A DNA stretch of 55,952 bases from Rhizobiaceae bacterium (GTDB taxonomy: Bacteria; Pseudomonadota; Alphaproteobacteria; Rhizobiales; Rhizobiaceae): positions 1 to 55,952 of the forward strand of contig JANQMU010000050.1 in NCBI GenBank assembly GCA_028279875.1, written 5' to 3'. Position numbers and translations under genes: made by a program. This document shows, one piece after another, positions 8,217 through 17,289 of this stretch (the stretch's first letter is position 1; every line of letters starts with the position of its first letter). The notes under the pieces were generated by a model, which saw nothing but the letters and a program-made list of their open reading frames with translations, was not told the origin of the DNA and did no database searches.

Positions 8217-8951
8217 TCAGGGCTGCAAGCTGTTGGGATCAAATCCCTCAAATGTCATCTGATCGGCATATTCCATCGTCAGGTCCATCGCCGCGGCGTC
8301 ACGAACCGTCCAGGTGATGACCGGAAGGCCGCGTGAGCGCGCCTTTTCAACGAACGGACATGGCAGGTCTGAGACGTGAAACGACACGAAATCAATCGGC
8401 ATTTCGAGGGCCTGTTCATTGTCTCTGATTTGCTCGGGTTGTTTTCCGTGGGCAGTCAGACCGATGTTTCGGTCTGACCCCAGGTCGACGAGCGTGCGAA
8501 CGAGATCCTTGTCAAAGGACATCAGAGCGGTCGGTCCGCCATAATCGGCGAGTGCATCCAGGACTGCGCGGGCGAACGCCGCGTTCAAATCGACCCCCTG
8601 TGGTTTCAGCTCGATGACGAGGCCGGCTATGCCGTCGATCTGTATCAGCATCTGCTCCAGCGTGGGAATGGTGTCGTCCGAATCCCCGATCCGCATCGCG
8701 GTCAGATCCCCGGCCGGCATCTGGCGGACCTGGCGGTCGATGCCGCAGAGGCGTTTCAGGACATAGTCGTGAAACACGATCGGAACGCCGTCGGACGACA
8801 TCTGCAGGTCGCATTCAATCGCAAATCCGGATCGAACCGCGCGATCAAAAGCGGTCGCCGTGTTCTCCCACACCGTCTCATTCATGTCGTGAAAACCGCG
8901 ATGGGCGATGGGACGGTCCTTGATCCAGTCGACACCCGGCGGCACCGTCAT
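8217..8951 (-). CDS. ugpQ: Glycerophosphodiester phosphodiesterase
   Basis: A 244-residue GDPD-family enzyme that hydrolyses glycerophosphodiesters to sn-glycerol 3-phosphate and an alcohol. The catalytic signature is complete: IAHRGFHD with ENTATAF, then AIECDLQMSSDGVPIVFHD (metal-binding Glu and Asp and the second His), VIELKPQ, and a C-terminal ITWTVRD. No signal peptide is seen, so it is probably cytoplasmic, as in UgpQ. Its ATG overlaps the stop of the RidA gene (ATGA), which indicates a coupled operon. Confidence 0.85.
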   Translation of the reverse strand: MTVPPGVDWIKDRPIAHRGFHDMNETVWENTATAFDRAVRSGFAIECDLQMSSDGVPIVFHDYVLKRLCGIDRQVRQMPAGDLTAMRIGDSDDTIPTLEQMLIQIDGIAGLVIELKPQGVDLNAAFARAVLDALADYGGPTALMSFDKDLVRTLVDLGSDRNIGLTAHGKQPEQIRDNEQALEMPIDFVSFHVSDLPCPFVEKARSRGLPVITWTVRDAAAMDLTMEYADQMTFEGFDPNSLQP

Positions 8952-9418
8952 CAGCGGATTTCCAGTATCGCGTCGATCTCGACGGCGGCATTCATCGGCA
9001 ATGCCGCCATGCCGACAGCCGCGCGGGCATGTTTGCCCCGCTCGCCAAGCACGTTGACGAGCAGATCGGAAGCGCCGTTGATGACGATATGTTGCTCGAA
9101 GAAACTGTCGGCCGAAGCGACAAATCCCTGTATCTTCAACACTTTTTCTACGCGTTCCAGGTCCCCGTCAAGAGCAGCCCGCGCTTGCGAGAGGATGTTG
9201 ATTGCACATATCTCCGCAGCCCGTTGCCCCGATTTGACGTCAACGTCTCGCCCGAGATGACCGGTGAACTGGACCTGCCCGCCGATCATCGGGAGTTGAC
9301 CTGAAACATACAGGATGTTGCCGACCGTGCTGGTGGGAACGTAGTTTGCCGCCGGTGCTGCGGCATCCGGCAGGACAATGCCCATATCGGCAAGGCGCGC
9401 TGCGATCGTTTGTGACAT
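8951..9418 (-). CDS. RidA/YjgF family protein
   Basis: A 155-residue RidA-family protein. The usual role is hydrolysis of reactive enamine/imine intermediates. The active-site Arg is present in GKHARAAVGMAALPMNAAVEIDAI. The sequence begins MSQTIAARLADMGIVLPDAAAPAANYV and has the LYVSGQLPM strand, which matches the longer RidA subgroup found in many proteobacteria. It is the first gene of the reverse operon and is divergent from eipB across 118 bases. Confidence 0.85.
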   Translation of the reverse strand: MSQTIAARLADMGIVLPDAAAPAANYVPTSTVGNILYVSGQLPMIGGQVQFTGHLGRDVDVKSGQRAAEICAINILSQARAALDGDLERVEKVLKIQGFVASADSFFEQHIVINGASDLLVNVLGERGKHARAAVGMAALPMNAAVEIDAILEIR

Positions 9419-9536
9419 TAAAATCTCCGGGAATCAGATACTCTTGATTTCGATGGTTCTTGACGCATTAAATGGGGCATCAATGGACGCCAATGCGATG
9501 TAACATGGCGTTTCGAATGATAGAAGGAAACAACCG

Positions 9537-10355
9537 GTGCGATTTTCATTCGTCACAATTGGTTCACTGAGTGCAGTCCTGTTCCTGGTCCAGGCGGCGG
9601 AGGCCGGAGTTGCGGATTCGCTCATTCCGCACCGCGCTGTTTACGATCTTGAACTCGATTCCTCCTCCGACCAATCCGGAATAGAATCGATGTTTGGCCG
9701 GATGGTGTACGAGTTCAACGGCTCGCCCTGCGAGGGCTATACGGTCGGATTCCGCTTCGTGACGCAGCTCGACACCGGACGATCGACACGGTTGACCGAC
9801 CAGCAGACGACCACCTATGAGGACCTGGAGAGCCGCACCTTCAGGTTCCTCACCAAATCCTATGTCAATCAGCAGCTTGACTTGGAAGTCCGCGGCAGCG
9901 CCCGTGCCGAGGCCGACGCCATTGAAGTCCGTTTGCAGGATCCAAAGAGGGATGATCTCACCCTTGTTTCCGCACAGTTTCCGACGGCCCAGATGATCTC
10001 TCTGATCGAGAAAGCCAAACAGGGGGAAACGTTCTTTCAGTCGCGCCTGTTCGATGGTTCGGATGAGGGGCGGAAGGTCATGCTGACGACGAGCGTGGTG
10101 GGCGCGGCCCGCGTCTCCGAGGAAGGGCCCGAGGAATTGAAGGTCACCGGCGAACTCGGCAAACAGCCGACTTGGCCGGTGACCATCGCCTATTTTGACG
10201 AGGCGGAAAACAATGATGGTACACCGGTCTACCGAATCTCGTTCAAATTGTATGAAAATGGGATCACCCGTGACCTGACCATGGATTACGGCGAGTTTGC
10301 GCTGAAAGGAACCCTCGCAGACCTGGAGATATTTGACCAGAGCGTCTGCGACTGA
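9537..10355 (+). CDS. eipB: Periplasmic EipB-like protein (DUF1849)
   Basis: A 272-residue exported protein of the DUF1849 family, called EipB in Brucella, where it supports cell-envelope integrity. A signal peptide ([23 protein letters not shown]) is followed by the family opening [12 protein letters not shown], then [21 protein letters not shown] and a C-terminal [15 protein letters not shown]. The two Cys, in SPCEGY and in the last residues, match the conserved disulfide pair of the family. The start codon is GTG at 9537, preceded by AGAAGGA. It lies just upstream of rpsB in the same direction. Confidence 0.85.
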   Translation: MRFSFVTIGSLSAVLFLVQAAEAGVADSLIPHRAVYDLELDSSSDQSGIESMFGRMVYEFNGSPCEGYTVGFRFVTQLDTGRSTRLTDQQTTTYEDLESRTFRFLTKSYVNQQLDLEVRGSARAEADAIEVRLQDPKRDDLTLVSAQFPTAQMISLIEKAKQGETFFQSRLFDGSDEGRKVMLTTSVVGAARVSEEGPEELKVTGELGKQPTWPVTIAYFDEAENNDGTPVYRISFKLYENGITRDLTMDYGEFALKGTLADLEIFDQSVCD

Positions 10356-10534
10356 GGCGGCCGCTGTACGGTTCAAATTCGGCAGCCGCTTTGAGACCTG
10401 CCGACACCTGTTCGCGCTTCGTCGTCGGGTAACGTTCGGCCGTACGGGTTGGACCGATGCCGCCAAATCATCATTTTCTTCAGGGAAGGCCTTGTTTCCT
10501 GCGCGCTTCCGCTGTAAGGACCCGCGCATTCCAC

Positions 10535-10608
10535 ACGTGAAACATGGGTATGGCCGGGAGAAATCCGGCCGGTCCCGCCGGTGGCAGGTATCTGCTGACG
10601 TTTCACGG
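10535..10608 (+). ncRNA. Candidate structured leader RNA of rpsB
   Basis: A multi-stem fold can be drawn just before the rpsB ribosome site. An outer stem CGTGAAAC (10536-10543) with GTTTCACG (10600-10607) encloses a hairpin GGCCGG-gagaaat-CCGGCC (10552-10570) and a second one GCAG-gtat-CTGC near 10584-10595. AAAAGGAG of rpsB starts 13 bases after the outer stem. S2 represses its own operon in enterobacteria, so a ribosomal-protein leader is plausible. The pairing is seen in the sequence; the function is inferred. No clear promoter was found in the rest of the 280-base gap (10356-10635). Confidence 0.45.
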
Positions 10609-10635
10609 AGGCACAACCGGAAAAGGAGACACGGC

Positions 10636-11664
10636 ATGGCATTGCCTGATTTCAGCATGCGCCAGTTGCTTGAAGCTGGTGTTCATTTTGGTCACCAGAC
10701 GCACCGCTGGAACCCGAAAATGAAGCCTTTCATTTTTGGTGACCGCAACAACGTCCACATCATCGATCTCGGCCAGACGGTTCCGTTGCTCTCGCAGGCG
10801 CTGCAACTGGTCAGCGACACGGTTGCCGGCGGCGGCCGCGTCCTGTTTGTCGGAACCAAAAGACAGGCATCCGAACTGATTGCGGATGCGGCAAAACGCT
10901 CGGCGCAATATTATGTCAACGCACGCTGGCTTGGCGGCATGCTGACAAACTGGAAAACCATCTCCCACTCCATTCAGCGGCTGCGGAAACTCGATGAGCT
11001 TCTCGCATCGGAAGCCCAAGGCTTTACGAAGAAGGAGCGGCTCAACCTCGAGCGCGAACGCGACAAGCTTGAGCGGGCGCTCGGCGGTATTCGGGACATG
11101 GGCGGAACACCCGATCTGATGTTCATCATCGATACCAACAAGGAAGCGATTGCCATTCAGGAGGCCAAGCGGCTTAATATTCCGGTGGTGGCCATCGTCG
11201 ATTCCAACTGCGATCCCGATCCTATCGATTATCCGATCCCCGGAAACGATGATGCGGCGAGAGCGATTTCCCTCTATTGCGATCTGGTGGCCAAAGCGGC
11301 GATTGACGGCATTGCCCGCCAGCAGGGCGCCTCGGGCATCGACATCGGTGCGGCGGAAGAGGCGCCGGTCGAAGCGGCCCTGGACGCGGCGCCCGCGGAA
11401 CCCGAAGCGGAACCTGCGAAACCCGAGGCAGCGTCTGAGGAAACCGAGGCTGCATCTGCGGAACCAGAGGCAGCACCCGAGGAAACTGCAAAAGTGGAGA
11501 CGGAAGCGGCGCCGGCCGAGGCCGAGGCAACAGCGGAACCCGAAGCCACGGAAGCCGCCGCTGAAGAAACAGCACCGGCCGACGATGCCGCAAAGTCTGA
11601 TGCAGTGCCGGAGGAAGCGGAAGCCGAACCTGAAGCCAAGACGAAAGAAACATCAGCGTCCTGA
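10636..11664 (+). CDS. rpsB: 30S ribosomal protein S2 with long acidic C-terminal extension
   Basis: Ribosomal protein S2, a structural protein of the small subunit. The core (residues 1 to about 235) is typical: [98 protein letters not shown]. After it comes a tail of about 105 residues made almost only of Glu, Ala, Pro, Thr and Ser in loose EAxPE-like repeats. Total length is 342 residues, against roughly 240-260 in most bacteria. ATG 10636 is chosen over earlier starts because AAAAGGAG lies nine bases upstream and the S2 N-terminus begins there. Confidence 0.97.
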   Translation: MALPDFSMRQLLEAGVHFGHQTHRWNPKMKPFIFGDRNNVHIIDLGQTVPLLSQALQLVSDTVAGGGRVLFVGTKRQASELIADAAKRSAQYYVNARWLGGMLTNWKTISHSIQRLRKLDELLASEAQGFTKKERLNLERERDKLERALGGIRDMGGTPDLMFIIDTNKEAIAIQEAKRLNIPVVAIVDSNCDPDPIDYPIPGNDDAARAISLYCDLVAKAAIDGIARQQGASGIDIGAAEEAPVEAALDAAPAEPEAEPAKPEAASEETEAASAEPEAAPEETAKVETEAAPAEAEATAEPEATEAAAEETAPADDAAKSDAVPEEAEAEPEAKTKETSAS

Positions 11665-11774
11665 ACGTCCGGCTGAATGCGGCGCTGACATCAGGGCCGG
11701 CAACATTCAATTCCGAAACTCGATCAAGCGGGCTCCACTGTCAGCGGTGAGACCGAATATTCAAAGAGGCGATT

Positions 11775-12698
11775 ATGAGCATTTCAGCATCTCAGGTTAA
11801 AGAGCTGCGCGAAAAAACCGGCGCGGGCATGATGGACTGCAAAAAAGCGCTGCAGGAAAACGGCGGCGACATGGACGCTGCGATCGACTGGCTGCGCGCC
11901 AAGGGCATTGCCAAGGCTGACAAGAAATCCGGTCGCACGGCCGCCGAAGGTCTTATCGGCATTGCCGGGGAGGGGACCACCGCGGTGGTGGTGGAAATCA
12001 ACTCGGAGACGGATTTTGTTGCCCGCAACGACGCGTTTCAGGATCTGGTGCGCGGCGTGGCCGCAGTGGCGCTCGAGACCGATGGATCGGTCGACACGGT
12101 TGCCGCCGCAACCTACCCTGCAACTGGCAAATCCGTTGTGGACACCATCACCGACGCCGTCGCGACGATCGGTGAGAACATGAACTTGCGGCGGACCGCC
12201 AAACTGTCCGTCGGTGAGGGTGTTGTCGCGACCTATGTGCACAATTCCGTTGCCGATGGGCTCGGCAAGCTGGGTGTTCTCGTTGCACTGGAATCGTCCG
12301 GTGACAGCAATGCCCTCGCGGCGATCGGCAAGCAGGTCGCCATGCATGTGGCGGCGACCAACCCCCTGGCTTTGACTCCGGCAGATGTCGACGCCGAGGT
12401 GGCCGACCGGGAGCGCGCTATTTTTGCGGAACAAGCCCGCGAATCCGGCAAGCCGGACAACATCATCGAGAAGATGGTGGAGGGGCGCATGCGCAAGTTC
12501 TTCGAAGAAGTGGCCCTGATGTCGCAGAGTTTTGTCGTCAATCCGGACCAGACCGTCGGGGCTGCGATCACCGAAGCGGAAGCTGTGGCCGGAGCGCCGA
12601 TCAAGGTGACCGGATTCGTCCGCTTCCAGCTCGGCGAAGGCGTCGAGAAGGAGGAAAGCGATTTTGCCGCCGAGGTTGCCGCCGCGGCCAACGCCTGA
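11775..12698 (+). CDS. tsf: Translation elongation factor Ts
   Basis: EF-Ts, 307 residues, the guanine-nucleotide exchange factor for EF-Tu. It opens with the UBA-like domain ([37 protein letters not shown]) and has the core [13 protein letters not shown] motif that contacts EF-Tu, then the dimerisation repeats and [12 protein letters not shown] near the end. It follows rpsB by 110 bases, the universal rpsB-tsf order. A strong hairpin follows the stop codon. Confidence 0.97.
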   Translation: MSISASQVKELREKTGAGMMDCKKALQENGGDMDAAIDWLRAKGIAKADKKSGRTAAEGLIGIAGEGTTAVVVEINSETDFVARNDAFQDLVRGVAAVALETDGSVDTVAAATYPATGKSVVDTITDAVATIGENMNLRRTAKLSVGEGVVATYVHNSVADGLGKLGVLVALESSGDSNALAAIGKQVAMHVAATNPLALTPADVDAEVADRERAIFAEQARESGKPDNIIEKMVEGRMRKFFEEVALMSQSFVVNPDQTVGAAITEAEAVAGAPIKVTGFVRFQLGEGVEKEESDFAAEVAAAANA

Positions 12699-12723
12699 TC
12701 CCCGACAATTCTCGACAAACACT

Positions 12724-12753
12724 AAGGGCACCGCGTGACATTGCGGTGCCCTT
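12724..12753 (+). terminator. Hairpin terminator-like element after tsf
   Basis: AAGGGCACCGC (12724-12734) pairs perfectly with GCGGTGCCCTT (12743-12753) across an 8-base loop. It lies 25 bases after the tsf stop and 38 bases before pyrH. The stem ends in TT, but no long T-run follows, so it may be a weak terminator that lets part of transcription pass into pyrH. Confidence 0.7.
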
Positions 12754-12791
12754 CGTGTATCCGCACTCTGGATCAAATTGCGGATAACACT

Positions 12792-13514
12792 ATGCATTCA
12801 AAACCCGTCTATAAGCGCGTGCTCCTGAAAGCGTCCGGCGAAGCGATGATGGGCGAGCAGGGGTTCGGAATAGACGTTGCCGTGGCCGATCGTATCGCCT
12901 CGGATATTGCCGAGGCGCGGGCCATGGGTGTCGAGGTCGGTGTGGTGGTTGGCGGAGGAAACATCTTCCGCGGCGTTGCCGTCGCCTCGAAGGGCGGTGA
13001 CCGTGTCACGGGCGATCATATGGGCATGCTCGCGACGGTCATCAATGCACTCGCACTGGCTACATCGCTCAGGAAAATCGGGGTCGACACAGAAGTGCTG
13101 TCGGCGATTGCAATGCCTGAAATCTGCCAGACCTTTTCCCAGCGGGCAGCCCTGCACCACCTTGAGAAAGGCCGTGTAGTGATTTTCGCCGGCGGCACCG
13201 GCAACCCGTTCTTCACAACCGATTCGGCGGCGGCGCTGAGAGCCGCCGAAATGGGAGCGCAAGCGATCTTCAAGGGAACCCAGGTCGACGGAATCTACTC
13301 CGACGATCCCAAAACCAATCCGCAGGCCCACCGGTTTGAAACGCTGACCCATGACGAGGTGTTGCGAAAGGGGCTGGCGGTGATGGACGTTGCAGCGGTC
13401 GCGCTGTCCCGCGAAAACGCCATCCCGATCGTCGTCTTTTCCATTCACGAGCCCGGCGGATTTGCTGCAATCTTGAACGGTGGCGGCCGTGCCACTATCG
13501 TAGAGGACGCCTGA
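12792..13514 (+). CDS. pyrH: UMP kinase
   Basis: UMP kinase, 240 residues, which phosphorylates UMP to UDP in pyrimidine nucleotide synthesis. It is a hexameric amino-acid-kinase-fold enzyme. Motifs are YKRVLLKASGEAMMG, VGVVVGGGNIFRG, DHMGMLATVINALAL, FAGGTGNPFFTTDSAAALRA and the late CTP/UTP-site region DVAAVALSRENAIPIVVF. The start is ATG 12792, which gives the normal N-terminus; a longer frame runs through the upstream hairpin and is rejected. Same-direction neighbour of tsf and frr. Confidence 0.97.
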   Translation: MHSKPVYKRVLLKASGEAMMGEQGFGIDVAVADRIASDIAEARAMGVEVGVVVGGGNIFRGVAVASKGGDRVTGDHMGMLATVINALALATSLRKIGVDTEVLSAIAMPEICQTFSQRAALHHLEKGRVVIFAGGTGNPFFTTDSAAALRAAEMGAQAIFKGTQVDGIYSDDPKTNPQAHRFETLTHDEVLRKGLAVMDVAAVALSRENAIPIVVFSIHEPGGFAAILNGGGRATIVEDA

Positions 13515-13671
13515 ACCGCTCGGCACGACCGTCAAGTTTGCAATTTGCGCCGACTGCCTTTCACACCAAGAGGTTCGACAAGAAGCCGAAAATATGACAC
13601 ACGCATCCTGCCCGGCCTCGTCCCGCCAAGCGGACACCGGAAAGGGCACCACTGCAAGGGAGTAATCCACC

Positions 13672-14232
13672 ATGAGCGAAGGCGCGGATTTTGATGATCT
13701 CAGACGCCGTATGGACGGTTCGGTCGCATCGTTCAAGAGTGACATCGCGGCCCTGCGCACCGGCCGCGCATCGGCCAACGTTCTCGATCCCGTTTCGGTT
13801 GACGCATATGGCTCGAAGATGCCGCTCAATCAGGTCGCCAATATCTCGGTGCCTGAGCCCCGGATGATCAATGTCACCGTTTGGGACAAGGGCATGGTCG
13901 GCGCCGTAGAAAAGGCGATCCGGGAGTCCAATCTGGGACTTAATCCGGTCACCGACGGCAACAATTTGCGGATTCCGCTGCCCGAGCTCAACGAAGAGCG
14001 GCGCAGGGAACTCGTGAAGGTGGCGCATAATTATGCCGAGAACGGACGGGTGGCGATTCGCCACGTTCGCCGGGACGGCATGGATGCCCTTAAAAAAGCC
14101 GAAAAGGACAGTCTGATCAGCAAGGATGAGAGCCACGCGCAATCTGAAAGGGTGCAAAAGCTGACCGACGAGATGATTTCGCAGATCGACCGCTTGCTCA
14201 GCGACAAAGAAACGGAAATCATGCAGGTGTAA
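13672..14232 (+). CDS. frr: Ribosome recycling factor
   Basis: Ribosome recycling factor, 186 residues. With EF-G it splits post-termination ribosomes. The sequence is typical: [39 protein letters not shown], then [38 protein letters not shown], and a long C-terminal helix ending [15 protein letters not shown] lies upstream of ATG 13672. It follows pyrH by 157 bases. Confidence 0.97.
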   Translation: MSEGADFDDLRRRMDGSVASFKSDIAALRTGRASANVLDPVSVDAYGSKMPLNQVANISVPEPRMINVTVWDKGMVGAVEKAIRESNLGLNPVTDGNNLRIPLPELNEERRRELVKVAHNYAENGRVAIRHVRRDGMDALKKAEKDSLISKDESHAQSERVQKLTDEMISQIDRLLSDKETEIMQV

Positions 14233-14282
14233 CCATGGCGGTTACTGTCTGAATCTGCCGAACGGATACTGGAGGCCGGTTG

Positions 14283-15008
14283 TTGAGTGTTCCCCAACAT
14301 GTCGCCATCATCATGGATGGAAATGGTCGCTGGGCCGAGCGGCGCGGGCAGGTGCGCACCGTCGGCCACCGCCGGGGAGTGGAAGCCGTCCGCGAAGCCG
14401 TGAAGGCGGCGGGTGAACTCGGCGTGCAGTATCTGACGCTCTTTGCGTTTTCTTCGGAAAACTGGCGGCGGCCGCCGCAGGAGGTCAGCGACCTCATGGG
14501 ATTGCTGAAGTTCTTTGTCCGGCGCGATCTCGCCGAACTCCACCAGGAGAATATCAGGGTGCGCGTCATCGGCGACAGGGATTCGCTGAAACCCGATATC
14601 CTGTCCCTGCTGACCGAGGCCGAAGAACTGACCAAAGCCAACACCGCGCTGCAATTGATCATTGCTTTCAACTATGGCGGGCGTGATGATATCGTCCGGG
14701 CCGCCCGAAAACTGGCGGCCCGCGCGGCAAGCGGCGACCTCGATGCCGACGGGATCAGCGAAGCCGATATCAGTGATTCGCTCGACACCGCGGGCATTCC
14801 GGATCCGGATCTGCTGATCAGGACAAGCGGCGAGCAGCGGATCTCCAACTTCCTTCTATGGCAGGCCGCCTATGCGGAGTTTGTCTTCCTTCCATGCCTG
14901 TGGCCCGACTTTGGCCGGGGCGCTTTTGAGGAGGCGCTTCATATCTACCAGTGCCGCGACCGGCGTTTTGGCAAAACAACCAGCCAGGATTTGGCGTTAG
15001 GGACCTGA
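14283..15008 (+). CDS. uppS: Undecaprenyl diphosphate synthase (isoprenyl transferase)
   Basis: Makes the C55 lipid carrier for peptidoglycan by adding isopentenyl units to farnesyl diphosphate in cis. Motifs: [14 protein letters not shown] (catalytic Asp), [33 protein letters not shown]-like FNYGGRDDI, and [23 protein letters not shown]. Only TTG codons are available as start, 14280 or 14283. I prefer 14283, seven bases after GGAGG (14271-14275), giving 241 residues. A TTG start suggests modest translation. Its TGA overlaps the cdsA ATG. Confidence 0.93.
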   Translation: MSVPQHVAIIMDGNGRWAERRGQVRTVGHRRGVEAVREAVKAAGELGVQYLTLFAFSSENWRRPPQEVSDLMGLLKFFVRRDLAELHQENIRVRVIGDRDSLKPDILSLLTEAEELTKANTALQLIIAFNYGGRDDIVRAARKLAARAASGDLDADGISEADISDSLDTAGIPDPDLLIRTSGEQRISNFLLWQAAYAEFVFLPCLWPDFGRGAFEEALHIYQCRDRRFGKTTSQDLALGT

Positions 15009-15844
15009 TGGAGGACGAGGTCCGGGTCAGAACAATTTCCGGGGTGACGCTCGGGATATTGGTCATAGTTCTGACCTGGTTCGGAGGGTTCGCCTTTCGC
15101 CTTCTGTCGGTCGCCATGATGGCACTCATCTTCTTTGAGTGGTTTCGCATCGTCCAGACACGATCCCTCAGCCGACTTGTGTGGGCAGTCGGATCTGCGG
15201 CCGTCGCCTCGGCCGGCCTGGCGCTGCTTGCCGGGCTTGTACTGCCGGCGTTGGCACTGGCGCTGGCGGGGGCCTTTGTCACGGGGCTTGTGCGGCGCTT
15301 CGAGCGCCAGGATCTCTGGCCTTCCGTCGGCTTGATTTACGCCGGCTGCTTCGGCGTTGCCCTTGTTGAATTGCGCGGCGCGGGCGAATATGGCTTTGCC
15401 GTCATGATGTTTCTGTTTGCCATCATCTGGTCGACGGATGTCTTTGCGTTTTTTGGCGGGCGAAACTTCGGAGGGCCGAAGCTGGCGCCGGCAATATCGC
15501 CCAGGAAAACCTGGTCGGGATTCTTCAGCGGGCTGGCGGGCGGAACGATTGCCGGCCTGATCACGGCTTTCATTCTCGGCACGCAGCACTATTTGTGGAT
15601 TGCATTTCTGGCGATTGTTCTGTCTTTTGCCGGACAAATCGGCGATTTGTTCGAATCGGCGCTGAAAAGGCGGTTCCAGGTCAAGGATTCGGGGCATCTC
15701 ATCCCTGGTCATGGAGGCGTTATGGATCGTGTCGACAGCATGATTTTCGCCGCTTTCTTCGCTTATGTCATAGGCATGTCATTGCCCGGCGACGGTGTTG
15801 GAGGGGGCGGAAACGGCATCGCGTACCAACTGCTCGGTCCATAA
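15008..15844 (+). CDS. cdsA: Phosphatidate cytidylyltransferase (CDP-diglyceride synthase)
   Basis: Integral membrane enzyme that turns phosphatidate and CTP into CDP-diacylglycerol, the precursor of all membrane phospholipids. The 278-residue protein has about seven or eight hydrophobic segments, the conserved STDVFAFFGGRNFGGPKLAPAISPRKTWSGFFSG block, and the C-terminal signature SGHLIPGHGGVMDRVDS. The start ATG overlaps the uppS stop (TGATG at 15006-15010), which implies translational coupling. In many bacteria dxr sits between cdsA and rseP; it is absent here. Confidence 0.95.
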   Translation: MEDEVRVRTISGVTLGILVIVLTWFGGFAFRLLSVAMMALIFFEWFRIVQTRSLSRLVWAVGSAAVASAGLALLAGLVLPALALALAGAFVTGLVRRFERQDLWPSVGLIYAGCFGVALVELRGAGEYGFAVMMFLFAIIWSTDVFAFFGGRNFGGPKLAPAISPRKTWSGFFSGLAGGTIAGLITAFILGTQHYLWIAFLAIVLSFAGQIGDLFESALKRRFQVKDSGHLIPGHGGVMDRVDSMIFAAFFAYVIGMSLPGDGVGGGGNGIAYQLLGP

Positions 15845-15869
15845 CGGCCCGGCGAACTCGGACTGAAAG

Positions 15870-16991
15870 ATGGAATATTTTGCGTCGTTTTACGGCCTGA
15901 TTGTCGGCTACATCATCCCCTTCCTCATTGTCCTGACCATTGTGGTCTTTGTCCATGAGATGGGGCACTACCTGGTCGGCCGGTGGTGCGGCATTCGCAT
16001 TTTGACGTTCTCTGTCGGGTTTGGTCCCGAATTGCTGGGCTTCAATGATCGGCACGGCACCCGCTGGCGTCTCTCCGCGATCCCGCTCGGCGGCTATGTC
16101 AAGTTCTTCGGGGATGAAAACGCGGCAAGCGTGCCGGATTTTTCGGCCGCAGACAGCATGAGCGCCGAGGAGCGCGCCCAGTCGTTTCCCGGCGCGAATG
16201 TCTGGAAACGCGTTGCCACTGTGGCAGCCGGCCCGATTGCCAATTTCATTCTTGCAATCATCATATTTGCGGTGATGTTCAGCATTTATGGCAAACCGGT
16301 TTCGGATCCGGTTGTCTCCGAGGTCCTGCCGGGCAGTGCCGCGGAGCAGGCCGGTGTCATGTCCGGTGATGTCGTTGTCGCCGTCGATGGCAAATCCGTC
16401 ACAACCTTCACGGAACTGCAACGCTATGTTTCGCCGCGGCCGGAAGTGGAGATCCTCTTGACTGTCAGGCGTGACGGGCAGAACCTGGATTTACAGGTCG
16501 TGCCGCGCCGAACGGAGGATGAGGATCAGTTCGGCAACAAGATGGAAGTTGGCCGAATCGGTGTCGTCGGGGATGGGTCCGCGGCGAACTTTCGACGATT
16601 GGACCTCAACCCGGTCGAAGCGGTCGCGGAAGGGGCCAGCGAGAGCTGGTACATCATCTCCCGGACGGTCGGTTACATCGTCAATATCTTCAGGGGCCGG
16701 GAAAAAGCCGATCAGATCGGTGGTCCGATCAAGATCGCGCAGATGTCGGGCCAGGTGGCCAGTTTGGGGCTCGGCCCGCTCCTTCAGTTTGCCGCAGTGA
16801 TTTCGGTTTCCATCGGATTTATCAATCTCTTGCCGATACCGATTCTCGATGGCGGGCATCTGGTGTTCTATGCCATCGAAATTCTGCGCGGAAGGCCGGT
16901 TGGCGAAAAGAAGCAGGAAATGGCCTTCAAGATCGGTTTCAGCCTGATATTGATGTTGATGATCTTTGCCGTGTGGAACGATGTCACGTGA
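15870..16991 (+). CDS. rseP: Site-2 membrane metalloprotease RseP
   Basis: Intramembrane zinc protease of 373 residues that cuts membrane-bound anti-sigma factors and signal-peptide remnants. The zinc motif is H29-E30-x2-H33 in VFVHEMGHYLVGR, in the first membrane helix. A single PDZ domain follows (PGSAAEQAGVMSGDVVVAVDGKSV), then the second zinc-site motif LLPIPILDGGHLVFY, and a last hydrophobic helix. One PDZ domain, rather than the two in the E. coli enzyme, is what I can recognise. Placed just before bamA, as in many proteobacteria. Confidence 0.95.
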   Translation: MEYFASFYGLIVGYIIPFLIVLTIVVFVHEMGHYLVGRWCGIRILTFSVGFGPELLGFNDRHGTRWRLSAIPLGGYVKFFGDENAASVPDFSAADSMSAEERAQSFPGANVWKRVATVAAGPIANFILAIIIFAVMFSIYGKPVSDPVVSEVLPGSAAEQAGVMSGDVVVAVDGKSVTTFTELQRYVSPRPEVEILLTVRRDGQNLDLQVVPRRTEDEDQFGNKMEVGRIGVVGDGSAANFRRLDLNPVEAVAEGASESWYIISRTVGYIVNIFRGREKADQIGGPIKIAQMSGQVASLGLGPLLQFAAVISVSIGFINLLPIPILDGGHLVFYAIEILRGRPVGEKKQEMAFKIGFSLILMLMIFAVWNDVT

Positions 16992-17194
16992 GATCAGGGT
17001 GCCGATTCACCCGGTTTGAAAGCCTCTCTCCAGGATGGTCCCGGCGTGCATGCGGCGGCGGCTGAACGCCTTGGTTGTTTTGACTCAGCTGACCCGATAA
17101 GGGTAATGGTAACAATTCATTAGCCATGATTTGACACCCGGCGTGACAAATCGAACACGCCGGACAGAGAAGTAAACAGAAATTAACTCAATGG

Positions 17195-17223
17195 CTTGCT
17201 TGTGGCACAAAACACTGTAAAAC
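17195..17223 (+). promoter_or_regulatory. Possible bamA promoter
   Basis: CTTGCT (17195-17200), 17 bases, then TAAAAC (17218-17223) resembles the rhizobial housekeeping consensus CTTGAC-N17-CTATAT. It lies 66 bases before bamA. An alternative is TTGACA at 17131-17136, but its -10 region (AACACG) is poor. The 298-base rseP-bamA gap (16992-17289) holds no gene. Confidence 0.35.
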
Positions 17224-17289
17224 GGCGGGGAGGCTGAATCGTCTGCCTGTTCTGGTTGGGGACGTCGGGATAAAGGGTATCATAAGCCA

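Noticed and set aside
11222..11710. Open frames on both strands over the end of rpsB
   Set aside because: They mirror the biased Glu/Ala codons of the S2 tail and have no ribosome site or recognisable product.
16997..17012. GGGTG-ccgatt-CACCC hairpin after rseP as terminator
   Set aside because: Short stem and no T-run that would support termination.
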